This document shows, piece after piece, positions 37,030 through 46,100 of a DNA stretch of 64,000 bases. Under the pieces are notes generated by a model that ran no database searches, had not been told where the DNA came from, and was given only the letters and a program-made list of their open reading frames with translations. How positions within the stretch are numbered: position 1 is the first letter of the stretch; every line of letters begins with the position of its first letter. The position numbers and the translations under genes were made by a program. Source of the stretch: Microbulbifer agarilyticus (GTDB lineage: Bacteria > Pseudomonadota > Gammaproteobacteria > Pseudomonadales > Cellvibrionaceae). The DNA is taken from contig NZ_CP019650.1 of the NCBI RefSeq assembly GCF_001999945.1, positions 3,596,001-3,660,000 of the forward strand. The letters run 5' to 3'.

Positions 37030-40000
37030 TCAGAACTTGTAGTAAGCCCCGAGCTGGTAACGCGCACCAAGGTCATCCATATAGCGCACCATGCGCTCGT
37101 TCCGGTTGTACTCTTTGATGTCTTCGCCAGTGATGTTGATACCTTCGAATGACAGCGAGATCTGCTCGGTCAGGTCGTAACCCACGCTCATGTCAATCTG
37201 TGAGAAGGTATCCACATAACGTGGGTTACGCGAGGAACCCTGGTTGGTTGCCGTCAGGAACTTGTCCCGCCAGTTATATGCCAAGCGCGCCTGCAAGCCG
37301 AAATTCTCGTACACCAATACCACGTTGGCAGTGTCACTAAGGCCGGTCAGGGCGAACTGATTTTCCGTTGGTAGCCCCAAGTCATCGAAACCCACGTCAC
37401 CGCGGACGATGGTGTAGTTGGCCTGGATACCAAAGCCTGTTTCGCCGAAGAAGTGCTGGGCGGCCAGTTCCGCACCATGGATTTTCGCTTCGCGGTTGTT
37501 GATCGGCTTACTGGTGCGGAACACCATTTCCGGATCACCCGCTTCCGGAATTACATCCCAGCCCGCAGTTTCGCCCAGCAACAGCAGCTGCTCGGTGGTG
37601 CCTTCAAATACGCCATTCGGGAAAATAGTGGGGTTATCGGTTATCGCTTCCGGATGCTCCATTAACACCACCATTGCGTAGAGGTTGGTGTCATCGGTGG
37701 AGAGACCGAGGGATTCCAGTTCAGTCTGCGCTGCCAATGCGCGAGGGCCCGCAGTCTGGTCGAGAATACCGAAGTGCGTTTCGTCTTCCTGGCCGGTGCC
37801 GATAAAGTTATCCACACGCTTTTCGAAGAAACCCAGGGATACGTAGCTAGAGTCACCGTAATACCACTCCACCGACAGGTCGAGGTTGTTGGATTCCAGC
37901 GGCAGCAGGCCCGGGTTGGAAGAAGTAGCCGTGGGTACGGCGCCATTCAGTGTTGAGCCCTGGAGACCGAAATCGCCCGGAGCCACTTTCAGGTCACCAT
38001 AGCCGGCACGCGCAATCGACTTACTGTAAGAGAAGCGACCCACCAGGTCGTCGGTAAACTGGATATCGAAATCCAAGCTCGGCAGCACGTTGTCGTAGCT
38101 CGCGCGTTCAGACCAAGCTTCCTGATCACCGGCCGCGCCCGGAGAAAAGTCGTTGTTGTTTTCCCAAACCAGATACGGGATCGGGTTCACCAACGACTGG
38201 GAAGATACGTCTGTGGTTTCATAGCGTACACCGGCGAGGAAGTTCACTGGCATGCTGTTGAGCTCACTGTTCAAACCAACCTGGAAGTACGCAGCGGTGG
38301 TGTCTTCCTCGAGAATATCGCTGAAGGAGTTGGTGTCCGAGACACACAGACAGGTATCCGGGTACAGAGTGTTGGCGTAGCGGGTCAGTGCTACGGCATC
38401 GCCACGGAAGGCTGTAACCGGGCTGCTGCCAGTATTGAAGTCTTCGAATTCGCTGGCCACGTTAATTACGTCCAGCATATCTGCAGGGAACTCACCCGGG
38501 TTCGCAATCCCCCAGTTACCCAGCGCCTGGTTTACCCCGGAGGTCTGATAGGCACTCATTTCCATCTGGCGGGTTTCTACGCCGAAGTCGAAACGGCCAT
38601 TATCAAACTCAAACTGCCCATCAAACTTTGCCTGGGTAATGTCGTTAACCGAACCGGCGCCGCGCACACGCAAGATTGAAGAGCCCACATCCGCTGCGGT
38701 AAGTGCGTTACCCGCGACGGTCGTATTGTGAGAGTACTGCGGAGTAGTACCAGAAAAGTCCAGCGTTTTACCGGTAACGGTGGGAGAGCCAAGACCGATA
38801 GCGACTTCACCAGCACGATCCGGCCCAGTCGGCATGCTTTCCATGGAAGAGTCGTGGACATCCAACCCCAAGGTAAGCGCGTCGTTTACTTCAAATTCAA
38901 AGTTTACGCCCAGGGAATCCAGGGTGTTGCTCTGCGCGCGATACTGCTGCTCAAAGCCAATATCAACCGTACCGCCATAGGCTTCACTGATCGATAGCGG
39001 AGTCGCAATTTCAGAATCGTCGAATACGACACGCGCGAGGTTGGAACCGTTCTGAATCCAGTTGGTTACCTCGCCGCGGTGCTCTTCGATATCGTTGTCC
39101 GCATAGAGGTAATCAACGGTCGCGGTGATTTTCTCGGTAGGTTTGAATTGCAGGGTCAGCTGGCCGTTGAGGCGCTCGCGCTGGGTATCTGAGAAAGCGT
39201 AACGGAAGTCGTTCGGGCGAGCATACAGCTGGCCATCTTCCGGGGCATTTACAATTTCCGCTTTGTCCGCGGCGGTCACCGGGTTCTGGTTGTACAGGTC
39301 ATCCTGCCCCCAAACGCCGATGTTCCAGTTATTCACGGTGACACCGGAATAGCCCGAGTCACGTTTTTGATGGCTCAGCGCCAGAGACGCACCCCAGGTG
39401 GCCTCTTCGTTGGCCCAGCTAACAATGCCAGAAAACTCAGGAGTAATATCGTCGTTGTAGCGGTTGGTGGTATCGGCCACTGCCTTAACACCGGCACTGG
39501 CGGTCAGGCCCGGGCTGTCCAGCGGGCGAGTGGTTTTAATATCGATGGTGGCACCGATGCCGCCAGTCGCCACGTTGGCCTTGCTGGTTTTGTATACCTC
39601 AACGCCACTGACGTTTTCCGATGCCAGGTTGGCGAAATTGAACGCGCGCGTACCGCCCGCTTTGGTAGAGCCATCAGAGCCACTACCACCACCGTAGGTG
39701 GTACCGGTAGGCATGGTGCGGCCGTTCAGGGTCACCATGTTGTTGTCCGGGCCAAAGCCTCGCACGGTAACTTCCGCGCCTTCACCATTCACACGGTTAA
39801 TCGAAACACCGGTGATCCGCTGCAGGGATTCCGCAAGGTTGGTATCCGGGAACTTACCCATATCCTCGGCAGAAATGGCATCCACAACACCGGTAGAATC
39901 CCGCTTGATATCCATGGCGCGGTCCATCGACGCGCGAATACCTACCACCGTAACTTCTTCAACGGTGTTTTCCTGAGCGAGCACTTGTGGCGCGCAAGTC

Positions 40001-40053
40001 ATCGAAGCGATGGCGGCAACCACCGCTCCCGAAAGTTTTGTGCGTTTGAACAT
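37030..40053 (-). CDS. Large TonB-dependent receptor (carbohydrate-type)
   Basis: This 1007-residue outer-membrane receptor has a signal peptide (residues 1-26, ending QVLA) and a TonB-box-like EEVTVVGIRAS. The plug domain has DAISAEDMGKFPDTNLAESLQRITGVSINR, VTVRGFGPDNNMVTLNGR and a Gly-rich insert. The barrel ends in YQLGAYYKF. FPDTNLAESLQRI-type receptors of this size are common in polysaccharide-degrading marine Proteobacteria, where they import oligosaccharides. The exact ligand is unknown. SapC, cupin and halogenase genes follow on the same strand, and the divergent neighbour is a GH9 enzyme, which suggests a glucan oligomer. Confidence 0.92.
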   Translation of the reverse strand: MFKRTKLSGAVVAAIASMTCAPQVLAQENTVEEVTVVGIRASMDRAMDIKRDSTGVVDAISAEDMGKFPDTNLAESLQRITGVSINRVNGEGAEVTVRGFGPDNNMVTLNGRTMPTGTTYGGGSGSDGSTKAGGTRAFNFANLASENVSGVEVYKTSKANVATGGIGATIDIKTTRPLDSPGLTASAGVKAVADTTNRYNDDITPEFSGIVSWANEEATWGASLALSHQKRDSGYSGVTVNNWNIGVWGQDDLYNQNPVTAADKAEIVNAPEDGQLYARPNDFRYAFSDTQRERLNGQLTLQFKPTEKITATVDYLYADNDIEEHRGEVTNWIQNGSNLARVVFDDSEIATPLSISEAYGGTVDIGFEQQYRAQSNTLDSLGVNFEFEVNDALTLGLDVHDSSMESMPTGPDRAGEVAIGLGSPTVTGKTLDFSGTTPQYSHNTTVAGNALTAADVGSSILRVRGAGSVNDITQAKFDGQFEFDNGRFDFGVETRQMEMSAYQTSGVNQALGNWGIANPGEFPADMLDVINVASEFEDFNTGSSPVTAFRGDAVALTRYANTLYPDTCLCVSDTNSFSDILEEDTTAAYFQVGLNSELNSMPVNFLAGVRYETTDVSSQSLVNPIPYLVWENNNDFSPGAAGDQEAWSERASYDNVLPSLDFDIQFTDDLVGRFSYSKSIARAGYGDLKVAPGDFGLQGSTLNGAVPTATSSNPGLLPLESNNLDLSVEWYYGDSSYVSLGFFEKRVDNFIGTGQEDETHFGILDQTAGPRALAAQTELESLGLSTDDTNLYAMVVLMEHPEAITDNPTIFPNGVFEGTTEQLLLLGETAGWDVIPEAGDPEMVFRTSKPINNREAKIHGAELAAQHFFGETGFGIQANYTIVRGDVGFDDLGLPTENQFALTGLSDTANVVLVYENFGLQARLAYNWRDKFLTATNQGSSRNPRYVDTFSQIDMSVGYDLTEQISLSFEGINITGEDIKEYNRNERMVRYMDDLGARYQLGAYYKF

Positions 40054-40438
40054 TCGAATTTTCCCTCTTCTCGTTTTCCACCGCCCCTGCCGAGCAGACA
40101 GCCGTTATTCAGGTGCGCGGTTATTGTGGTTATTGTTTGAATCGCTATACCAGCAGTGCTTACGCACCGGGCACGGGACAGGGCGCCTCAAGTGAAGTCC
40201 AGCGCGCACAAACCTCTCGCACAAAATATTGCCCTATCTACTCAAGAAGACGCTTCAGTAGAAGAAATAGTCCCCCCACGTAGCGAGAAAATTGGAAATC
40301 CGCGACAGCGCAAAACTGAGCTACAACAAGAGCGGTCCGATTGTGCAGACTGAAACGTCTCATTCAGATACCGGGCGAGACCTGCCCCAAGCAACTACTT
40401 CCGTCGCGTCATTGCGACCTCACCGTGCTGGAGCTCAC
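40054..40438. other. Divergent promoter region between the TonB receptor and GH9 genes (385 bases)
   Basis: No gene is visible. The region must carry the promoters of both flanking genes. An upstream extension of the GH9 frame (from 40292) lacks signal-peptide character and is probably leader sequence. Confidence 0.5.
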
Positions 40439-42241
40439 ATGACCACGATCGCCAGAACAAAAGCCTTAACCCTCTTCGTTTGCCTCACACTTGCCACCGG
40501 TGCCGATGCCAATGCAGGAACGGAGAAGCACGCTCCTGTCCCAAGCAACCTGATTCGCATGAACCAATTGGGTTACAAGCCCAAGTCCAGCAAATTGGTC
40601 GTCGTCATTGCGGAGAAAAATCCCGGGTCCTTTACCGTACGCGAGCTATTCAGTAACGAAGTTGTCCTGCGCGGTAAGATGCGACAGTCGACGGAAGTAA
40701 CTCTGGCGGGCGCACGAGCCTGGCACGCAGATTTGGGCAATGTGCGAAAACCCGGCCGCTACGCTTTGGAGCTACCCGACGGACAGCGGGCTACATTTCA
40801 GGTTGCCGAGGAGGTATATAAGGACCTGGCCGATGCCAGCCTTAAAGCGTTTTATTACCAGCGCGCCTCAATGCCGATTGAGGACGACCATGCAGGCATC
40901 TGGGCCCGGACTGCGGGACACCCGGACCACAAGGTCCTGATCCACAGCTCCGCGGCCAGCGCCGCGCGCCCGGCCGGTACCGAGGTATCCGCCCCCAAAG
41001 GCTGGTACGACGCAGGTGACTACAACAAGTATGTAGTGAACAGTGGTATCACCATGGGCACTCTGATGAGTGCTTATGAACGCTTTCCAGAACATTTTTC
41101 GGCGCACACACTGGCTATTCCCGAGTCCGGCAATGACATGCCCGACATCCTCGATGAAGTGCGCTACAACCTGGATTGGCTGGCGCGCATGCAGGACCCC
41201 AACGACGGCGGCGTGTACCACAAACTGACCACCGCCAACTTCGCGGGCATGGTCGCCCCGCATACCGCCACGAAAACACGCTATATGGTGCAGAAAAGCA
41301 CCGCGGCCACGCTGGATTTTGCCGCAGTCATGGCCCAGGCCTCACGGGTATTCGCAAAGTTCCAACCTCAACACGCTGCGGATTACCTCAACGCGGCGCA
41401 GGCCGCGTGGCAGTGGGCAAAAGACAATCCTGCGGTGGCGTATCGACAGGAACAACTCAACCAGCGGTTCGACCCGGACATCGTCACCGGCGCGTATGGT
41501 GATGAGCATCTCACCGATGAGTTCTTCTGGGCTGCTGCTGAGTTGTATCTCGCCACCGAGGAGTCCCGGTATTGGAAGGTCATTCACACCACGGCAATCG
41601 AATACTCCCTGCCAAACTGGGGGGACGTGCGTTGGCTCGGGTATTACAGCTTGCTCGCCAACAAAGCGAAGCTCCCCAAAGAGAGCGCCCCGTGGCAAAA
41701 CAGAGTGACCGCCAGTTTGGTGCAGGCAGCACTCGACCTGCACTCCGCAGGCATGCGCAGTGCCTACCATACCCCCATGGCTAGCGACCCCGCGCATTTC
41801 GTATGGGGAAGCAACGCGGTGGCGGCCAACCAGGGTATTTTGCTGCTCGAGGCCTTCCGCATTACCGGCAACAGCGACTTTCTACGCGGTGCCGAAGATA
41901 CCCGCGACTACCTGCTCGGGCGCAATGCCACAGGCTACTCTTTTGTCACCGGTTTCGGCACCCGCACCCCGCAGCACCCACACCACCGCCTCGCGGCAGC
42001 GCACCCGGAACGTCCTCCCCTACCGGGGTTTCTGGTGGGTGGCCCCAACCCAGCGCAACAAGATGGCTGCGACTACCCCAGCAACATCGCCGATGAGTCA
42101 TTTATTGACGATGTTTGTAGTTATGCCAGCAATGAAATTGCCATCAACTGGAATGCGCCTTTCGCCTATCTGATCAATGGCCTGCAGGCACTGGAAGGCC
42201 GGAATGACCGCAGAGCCCCCATCGCTACTAGCGCTCGCTGA
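40439..42241 (+). CDS. Glycoside hydrolase family 9 endoglucanase-type enzyme
   Basis: This 600-residue exported enzyme starts at the ATG at 40439, which has GGAG upstream and is followed by a signal peptide (MTTIARTKALTL to DANA). An N-terminal immunoglobulin-like CelD_N domain (about 35-115, IRMNQLGYKPKSSKLVVV) precedes the GH9 (alpha/alpha)6 barrel. GWYDAGDYNKYVVNSG holds the catalytic aspartates and SNEIAINWNAPFAYL the catalytic glutamate. GH9 enzymes invert and cut beta-1,4-glucan and related chains; exo or endo mode cannot be told. It is divergent from the TonB receptor, so the two may act on the same substrate. Confidence 0.9.
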   Translation: MTTIARTKALTLFVCLTLATGADANAGTEKHAPVPSNLIRMNQLGYKPKSSKLVVVIAEKNPGSFTVRELFSNEVVLRGKMRQSTEVTLAGARAWHADLGNVRKPGRYALELPDGQRATFQVAEEVYKDLADASLKAFYYQRASMPIEDDHAGIWARTAGHPDHKVLIHSSAASAARPAGTEVSAPKGWYDAGDYNKYVVNSGITMGTLMSAYERFPEHFSAHTLAIPESGNDMPDILDEVRYNLDWLARMQDPNDGGVYHKLTTANFAGMVAPHTATKTRYMVQKSTAATLDFAAVMAQASRVFAKFQPQHAADYLNAAQAAWQWAKDNPAVAYRQEQLNQRFDPDIVTGAYGDEHLTDEFFWAAAELYLATEESRYWKVIHTTAIEYSLPNWGDVRWLGYYSLLANKAKLPKESAPWQNRVTASLVQAALDLHSAGMRSAYHTPMASDPAHFVWGSNAVAANQGILLLEAFRITGNSDFLRGAEDTRDYLLGRNATGYSFVTGFGTRTPQHPHHRLAAAHPERPPLPGFLVGGPNPAQQDGCDYPSNIADESFIDDVCSYASNEIAINWNAPFAYLINGLQALEGRNDRRAPIATSAR

Positions 42242-42277
42242 TTTTTGACCACTAGGTCGCTGGAAATACCCCCTCCT

Positions 42278-42298
42278 CCTCCCCATACGAGGGGGAGG
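42278..42298. promoter_or_regulatory. MalT-box-like inverted repeat upstream of malT
   Basis: CCTCCCC (42278-42284) and GGGGAGG (42292-42298) are perfect inverted repeats 7 bases apart, 102 bases before the malT start. On the minus strand, 42284-42275 reads GGGGAGGAGG, which fits the E. coli MalT consensus GGGGAKGAGG. A similar repeat lies before the alpha-glucosidase gene. Confidence 0.4.
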
Positions 42299-42312
42299 TG
42301 AACGAAATTCCA

Positions 42313-42347
42313 GGGAGGCACACTAAGACTGTACAATTGTGCCTCCC
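42313..42347. other. Perfect 10-bp hairpin in the malT leader
   Basis: GGGAGGCACA (42313-42322) and TGTGCCTCCC (42338-42347) pair without mismatch around a 15-base loop, 53 bases before the malT start codon. No T run follows. It could terminate the GH9 transcript weakly or affect malT expression. Confidence 0.5.
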
Positions 42348-42400
42348 GGGGTTTAGGTGTGTGGGAACCCCGGTCAATGTCCTGTTGATTGGTCAATGCC

Positions 42401-45127
42401 ATGCTCCTAGCCTCCAAGTACAGCCTTCCCGACTGCCCCGAACACACGTTGCAGAGGCCTCGGCTGCTGTCACTGTTGGAACAAAGCCAGAGTGACCAGC
42501 TATTGCTGGTTACCGCCCCTGCCGGCTACGGTAAAACCACCTTGGTCACCTCCTGGGCGATTGAACAGGACAATCCTGTTGCCTGGTATTCCCTCGACGG
42601 CGGCGACAACGAGCCCGGCCAGTTCTGCCGCTATCTAGTGGAAAGCGTGCACCGCGCTACCGGCAATGGCGTGCCGGAAACCAGCAAGATCCTCGCTGCT
42701 CAGCACAACCTCGATCCCTCACTGGTGATCAGCCAGATGCTGGCGGAGTTGCGCCAGCTCCCCAGCGAGCTGCGCATCGTCCTCGATGACTACCATCAGA
42801 TCGACAACCCTATCGTCCACGATGCCACCCGCTTTCTGCTGCGCCATGCGCCGGCAGGCATCGGTATCGTAATTACCAGTCGCAGCCAGCCACCGCTGGG
42901 CCTCGGCGCGTTGCGCCTGCAGGGCCGACTGCTGGAACTGGGTGCGGAAGACCTGGCGCTGACCATCGACGAAACCACCCAGCTACTCGCTCGCCGCCTC
43001 CCGTTTACCCTCGGTAGTGACCGCGTTGCCCAGCTACACCAGCTTTCCGAGGGCTGGCCGCCGGCCATCCAGATGTTCGCGCTGTCCGTGCGTGACCAGG
43101 AAGAGGTGGATCGCTATCTCGGCGAACTGGAACAGGGCCACGCACATATTCTCGATTACCTCGCCGAAGAGGTACTGGAACGGCTGGAGCCCGAGCTGCG
43201 CCAACTGCTTGCGCGCACCTCTATTCTTACCCGCGTAAATGGCCTGCTGGCGGAACGCCTCAGTGGCCAGACTGGCGGCCAGCAACAACTGGAAACCGCG
43301 GCCAGCCGCGGCCTGTTCCTGCAAGCGCAGGACTCCAGCCGCCAGTGGTTTCGTTTCCACCCGGTATTTGCCCGCTTCCTGCAGCGTCAGCTTTCTGACG
43401 GCAGCCAGCTAACCCAGCTGCACCAGACCGCCAGTGACACCTGGCAAGAGCTGCAACAACCACTGGAAGCCCTGCGCCACGCACTTAAGGCGGAAGACCG
43501 GGACCGGGTACACCGCCTGCTCGCCGAGCAGGGCGAACAGTTCCTGCGCGAAGGCCAGTTCCGGGTGCTCAATGACAGCCTCAACTGGCTGGGCGAAGAC
43601 CTGATCAAACGCCACGCCTCGTTCACCTTGCTGGCGGCGCGCCTCGCCCGCGACAGCTTCGATTACGAGCGCTGTAACAAACTGCTGGCGGCGGCGGAAA
43701 GCTGGCTGCAACGGGAAGATCCCAAGCAGTGGGAAGACTTTGAAGGCGCCTTTGCCGCCATGCGCGCGCAGGCAGCCGTGTCCCGCGGGCAAATCCTCAA
43801 AGCCAAAGAGTACGCACAGGAAGCCCTGGACCTGCTCCCCAAAGATCAGGTCAGCGAACGTATTGCCGCACAGCTGGTGATCGGCGAAACCAGCTTCTGT
43901 CTGGGTGAGCTGGATCAAGCCATGCACCATATGGAGGCCGTGGAAAAGGCCACCCTGGCGCAGCAGGACATTCCTAATACAGCCTGGGCTGTGTGCCAGC
44001 AGACCGAAATCGCCTTCGCCAACGGCCTACTGAAAAAGGCCGCCGCGCTACAGGCGCGCGTGCAGCGACTGGTGGAAGAGCACCACCTTGTGGGCCTGCC
44101 GATTTCCGAATTTATTTACCGCCTGAAAGGCCAGCTGCAATGGGAAGCCGGCGATCTTGATGGGGCAGCAGAGTCTGCCCGCCGCGGTATGCAGATTAAC
44201 CGCAAAGTGGGCGAGCGCTGGCTACTGCCGGAATACACGCTGCTACTGAAAGTCGCTCTGGCACGCGGTGACAAAGACGAGTGCCTGGAGTGGATGGAGC
44301 GGGTTGAGCACCTGCTCTCCGGTGAACAGTATCACCGCGACTGGGTTGCCAATGCCGACGCGGCACGCATGCGCGTGTGGCAAGCCCTGGAAAACACCGA
44401 GGCCATCGCCACCTGGCAGGAGCAGGCAGAACCGGTCGCCGACCGCCCCAGCAACCATTTCGAGCAGTGCTACGGCCGCAACCATGTACGCGCGCTGATC
44501 TCTCTGCACCGCTACTCCGATGCCAACCGTTTGCTCGGCCGCCTGCAACAGGTCGCGGAAGAGTGTGGTTTGGTGACCGACCAGTTGCGCAACCATGTTC
44601 TCGCCGCCCACCTTGCGTGGCTGCGCGAGCGCCGCGAAAAAGCGCTGGAAAACCTGCGTGCCGCACTCACCATCATGCTCGACAGCGAGCTGAACGCGAG
44701 CTTCCTGCAAATCGGCAAGCCGATGATCGTACTGCTGAAAGCCGCACTGGAAGAAACCGGCGAGCAGGCCCTGAACGAAGCCCAGACCGAGAAGGCGCAG
44801 AAGCTCATCAAGCTCGCGCAACAACAGCCGGAACTGGGCGGCGGCATCCGCATCGAACTGGACGAAACCATCGTGCGCGAAATTCTCGCCAGCGATGCCG
44901 TGCCCGACTTCCTGCGTCACTCCCCACTCACTCCACGTGAGTGGCAAGTGCTGAATGCGATTCACTCAGGCCTTTCCAACGAGCGTATCGCGCGGCACTT
45001 TAAAGTTGCACCCAGCACCATCAAGACCCACATCCGTAGTTTGTATCAGAAACTCGATGTGAAGGATCGCCAGCAGGCGATTGCACTGGCAGAGCAGCTG
45101 TTACGCTCGGTGCAGGACAAGCCATAA
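42401..45127 (+). CDS. malT: MalT-like LuxR-family ATP-dependent transcriptional activator
   Basis: This 908-residue STAND-type regulator has a start MLLASKYSLPD that matches the MalT opening; a TTG four codons earlier is less likely. The nucleotide-binding domain has a Walker A motif APAGYGKTT (about residue 40) and IVLDDYHQI as Walker B. A long helical sensor region follows (about 400-830). The C-terminal LuxR helix-turn-helix is LTPREWQVLNAIHSGLSNERI and on through STIKTHIRSLYQKLDV. E. coli MalT binds maltotriose and ATP and activates maltodextrin genes. The nearby GH13 gene and MalT-box-like repeats support that role here, but the inducer is not proven. A terminator follows. Confidence 0.88.
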   Translation: MLLASKYSLPDCPEHTLQRPRLLSLLEQSQSDQLLLVTAPAGYGKTTLVTSWAIEQDNPVAWYSLDGGDNEPGQFCRYLVESVHRATGNGVPETSKILAAQHNLDPSLVISQMLAELRQLPSELRIVLDDYHQIDNPIVHDATRFLLRHAPAGIGIVITSRSQPPLGLGALRLQGRLLELGAEDLALTIDETTQLLARRLPFTLGSDRVAQLHQLSEGWPPAIQMFALSVRDQEEVDRYLGELEQGHAHILDYLAEEVLERLEPELRQLLARTSILTRVNGLLAERLSGQTGGQQQLETAASRGLFLQAQDSSRQWFRFHPVFARFLQRQLSDGSQLTQLHQTASDTWQELQQPLEALRHALKAEDRDRVHRLLAEQGEQFLREGQFRVLNDSLNWLGEDLIKRHASFTLLAARLARDSFDYERCNKLLAAAESWLQREDPKQWEDFEGAFAAMRAQAAVSRGQILKAKEYAQEALDLLPKDQVSERIAAQLVIGETSFCLGELDQAMHHMEAVEKATLAQQDIPNTAWAVCQQTEIAFANGLLKKAAALQARVQRLVEEHHLVGLPISEFIYRLKGQLQWEAGDLDGAAESARRGMQINRKVGERWLLPEYTLLLKVALARGDKDECLEWMERVEHLLSGEQYHRDWVANADAARMRVWQALENTEAIATWQEQAEPVADRPSNHFEQCYGRNHVRALISLHRYSDANRLLGRLQQVAEECGLVTDQLRNHVLAAHLAWLRERREKALENLRAALTIMLDSELNASFLQIGKPMIVLLKAALEETGEQALNEAQTEKAQKLIKLAQQQPELGGGIRIELDETIVREILASDAVPDFLRHSPLTPREWQVLNAIHSGLSNERIARHFKVAPSTIKTHIRSLYQKLDVKDRQQAIALAEQLLRSVQDKP

Positions 45128-45163
45128 AAAAAGGCCGGTGTGATTCACACCGGCCTTTTTTCT
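45127..45163. terminator. Bidirectional intrinsic terminator after malT
   Basis: GGCCGGTGT (45133-45141) and ACACCGGCC (45147-45155) form a strong hairpin flanked by A and T runs, so it can serve malT and the convergent minus-strand gene. Confidence 0.9.
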
Positions 45164-45185
45164 TTATAAGGAAGCCTACCAGCAG

Positions 45186-46091
45186 CTAAGCATCGTTTCT
45201 TAATGCCTGCCTTGCCTCTGGGCTATTACCAGCTTCGGGCGGATAAATATTGGTGGGCCATTTCAACGGGGCAAAGTTCTTGCACATCTGCAAGCTGCCA
45301 ACTTCCGACTTTACTTTATCGACTCTAGATTGAACATCAGGACTCAGCTTCAATTCGATATTTTTAACAACCCTGTCTTGAAGCTCTTGCATCGGAGCCG
45401 TATCGATGGCAATCGTTCCATGTTCGTCCCGACTGTAATATTCATGTACAAAACACACCTCAACAAAATGCCTATCAGAAATTGGAAAAACTATCAGATT
45501 ATCCGGCAACGCAAGATTATTGGGGTCTTCGCCACGATTGAATATTTTGAAGCTTGCACATGGCACAGGAAAATGACTAATACTCTTCCAATGCACAGGG
45601 CCATGGTGACGGGGAACATGAGATAAATTCCCTCCCCAGTTTTCTGATCCATAGCGATCATTCAAATAATTTACGAGAACCGCCTCGAATGCTAGCGGAT
45701 TGAAAAATGACGCGGTGTTAAAAGAGTGCTCTTTAAAACGCTCGACAATTGCCACGCTGAAAAACAGCTCTCCCTTACAGCCGGTCATCCAAGGTCCATA
45801 AAATGCCCACGCACGAGAAAGCAAACACATCGCGCCCCAGTGCTCATTCGGCATACTTAAATCAACGCGCAAACCAGCGGACCGCGCCTCCAAAACATCA
45901 TACTTCTTGGGAATCTGCGTTTGCTTCAGGTTTGAGTGTTTCGGTCGATGCACAGGCGCAAGAAAACTCAGCCGACTGCCCCCCAAAAGAATGGAGTCTT
46001 TATTGGCAACAGAAGAAAAAGGGCTTCTAGGAATACAAAATTCATCTCGCTTCCGCCATTCAACCGGTGCGTACTTGAGTAGGTCTTTCAT
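45186..46091 (-). CDS. Hypothetical protein, putative immunity partner of the upstream gene
   Basis: This 301-residue soluble protein belongs to no family I recognise. Visible landmarks are the Trp/His-rich NEHWGAMCLLSRAWAFYGPWM, a NWGGNLSHVPRHHGPVHW stretch and IVFPISDRHFVEVCFVHEY. It has no signal peptide or membrane segment. It follows the 395-residue gene by 9 bases on the same strand. Both genes are visibly A+T-richer than the flanking malT and alpha-glucosidase genes, which points to acquisition by transfer. The order (membrane-active candidate first, soluble partner second) is that of effector/immunity pairs, but this is inference only. Confidence 0.5.
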   Translation of the reverse strand: MKDLLKYAPVEWRKRDEFCIPRSPFSSVANKDSILLGGSRLSFLAPVHRPKHSNLKQTQIPKKYDVLEARSAGLRVDLSMPNEHWGAMCLLSRAWAFYGPWMTGCKGELFFSVAIVERFKEHSFNTASFFNPLAFEAVLVNYLNDRYGSENWGGNLSHVPRHHGPVHWKSISHFPVPCASFKIFNRGEDPNNLALPDNLIVFPISDRHFVEVCFVHEYYSRDEHGTIAIDTAPMQELQDRVVKNIELKLSPDVQSRVDKVKSEVGSLQMCKNFAPLKWPTNIYPPEAGNSPEARQALRNDA

Positions 46092-46100
46092 GTCACAATC

